From a virus, in the IMG/VR virus record IMGVR_UViG_3300030117_001685, positions 1 through 25,630 of that record: DNA of 25,630 bases, one strand, 5' to 3'. The notes beneath the pieces are model-generated. The model saw only the letters and a list, made by a program, of their open reading frames with translations. It made no database searches and was not told where the DNA came from. Shown here piece by piece: positions 25,426 to 25,630 of this stretch (position 1 is its first letter; the number at the start of each line of letters is the position of its first letter). The position numbers and the translations under genes were made by a program.

Positions 25426-25630
25426 ATGGCAATAAGAACCTATAAAGTTGATGGCCGTGTTGTTGAGGTCAATGACAGAAAATTTGACATGTTTATAAAA
25501 GATTATCCTGATGCTACTGGCTTAGATGGAAAAACGCCAGCGCGTGATGCTTATACTCAGCTTGTAGAGTTTGATAGAAAAAAGAAAGTAGCTGAAGAAG
25601 TTAGTCAAAAACTTAGTCAAGAAGAAGATA
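25426..25630 (+). CDS. N-terminus of a further virion protein, gp16-like position (partial)
   Basis: An ATG at 25426, 9 bases after the previous stop and behind an A/T spacer, opens a frame that runs off the window after 68 codons. The visible sequence starts MAIRTYKVDGRVVEVNDRKF, then DMFIKDYPDATGL, followed by a charged helix (FDRKKKVAEEVSQKLSQEED). The pattern 'short beta hairpin, then F-x-x-x-x-P-x-A' followed by a charged region looks like the start of large internal virion or cargo proteins in related phages. In T7-like order this place belongs to gp16 (about 1318 aa, with a transglycosylase domain), but no such domain is visible in this fragment. Confidence 0.55.
   Translation, partial: MAIRTYKVDGRVVEVNDRKFDMFIKDYPDATGLDGKTPARDAYTQLVEFDRKKKVAEEVSQKLSQEED

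Overview
This window is a densely packed late (structural/packaging) gene block from a tailed bacteriophage. All 19 supported genes, including two cut by the window edges, lie on the + strand. Gaps are short, several genes overlap, and there are no tRNAs, rRNAs, CRISPRs or transposons. The DNA is AT-rich. Almost every gene starts with ATG behind an A/T-only spacer, with no Shine-Dalgarno at the right distance. That pattern is typical of Bacteroidota (for example marine Flavobacteriia), so I infer a Bacteroidota host. The very large tail protein carries sequence blocks that I recall from crAss-like (Crassvirales) and Cellulophaga-type podoviruses. All family calls are from reading the proteins, not from a search.

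Layout. 1-1224: Gly-rich tail of a truncated protein, a holin-like membrane protein and a beta-rich structural protein. 1252-2539: small genes leading to packaging: a coiled-coil protein, a 73-aa orphan, a probable two-domain GroES-like co-chaperonin, and a TerS-like protein whose start is buried in the co-chaperonin gene. 2539-9819: large terminase, portal, acidic scaffold and major capsid protein, ending at a strong UUCG-loop terminator. 9883-10695: a 270-aa unknown protein bracketed by two UNCG-loop hairpins. 10754-20407: two ring/adaptor-like proteins and a giant 2425-aa nozzle/stabilization protein. 20415-21800: a fibre-like protein. 21856-25630: a GNAT-like small protein, an Ala/Gln-rich gp14-like protein, a 754-aa gp15-like protein and the start of another probable virion protein.

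The genes fit one workflow. The scaffold directs capsid shell assembly around the portal, the co-chaperonin may help fold the capsid protein, and TerS/TerL package DNA through the portal. The adaptors and nozzle close the head and form a short tail, the last genes supply ejection proteins, and the holin takes part in lysis. The order is a circular permutation of the T7 late cluster (17-17.5-18-19 followed by 8-9-10-11-12-13-14-15-16).

Most unusual are the GroES-like duplication, three apparent jelly-roll or carbohydrate-binding-like insertions in the adaptor and nozzle proteins, a GNAT-like protein without an obvious acetyl-CoA loop, and an exact 22-nt in-frame repeat that ends one ejection protein.
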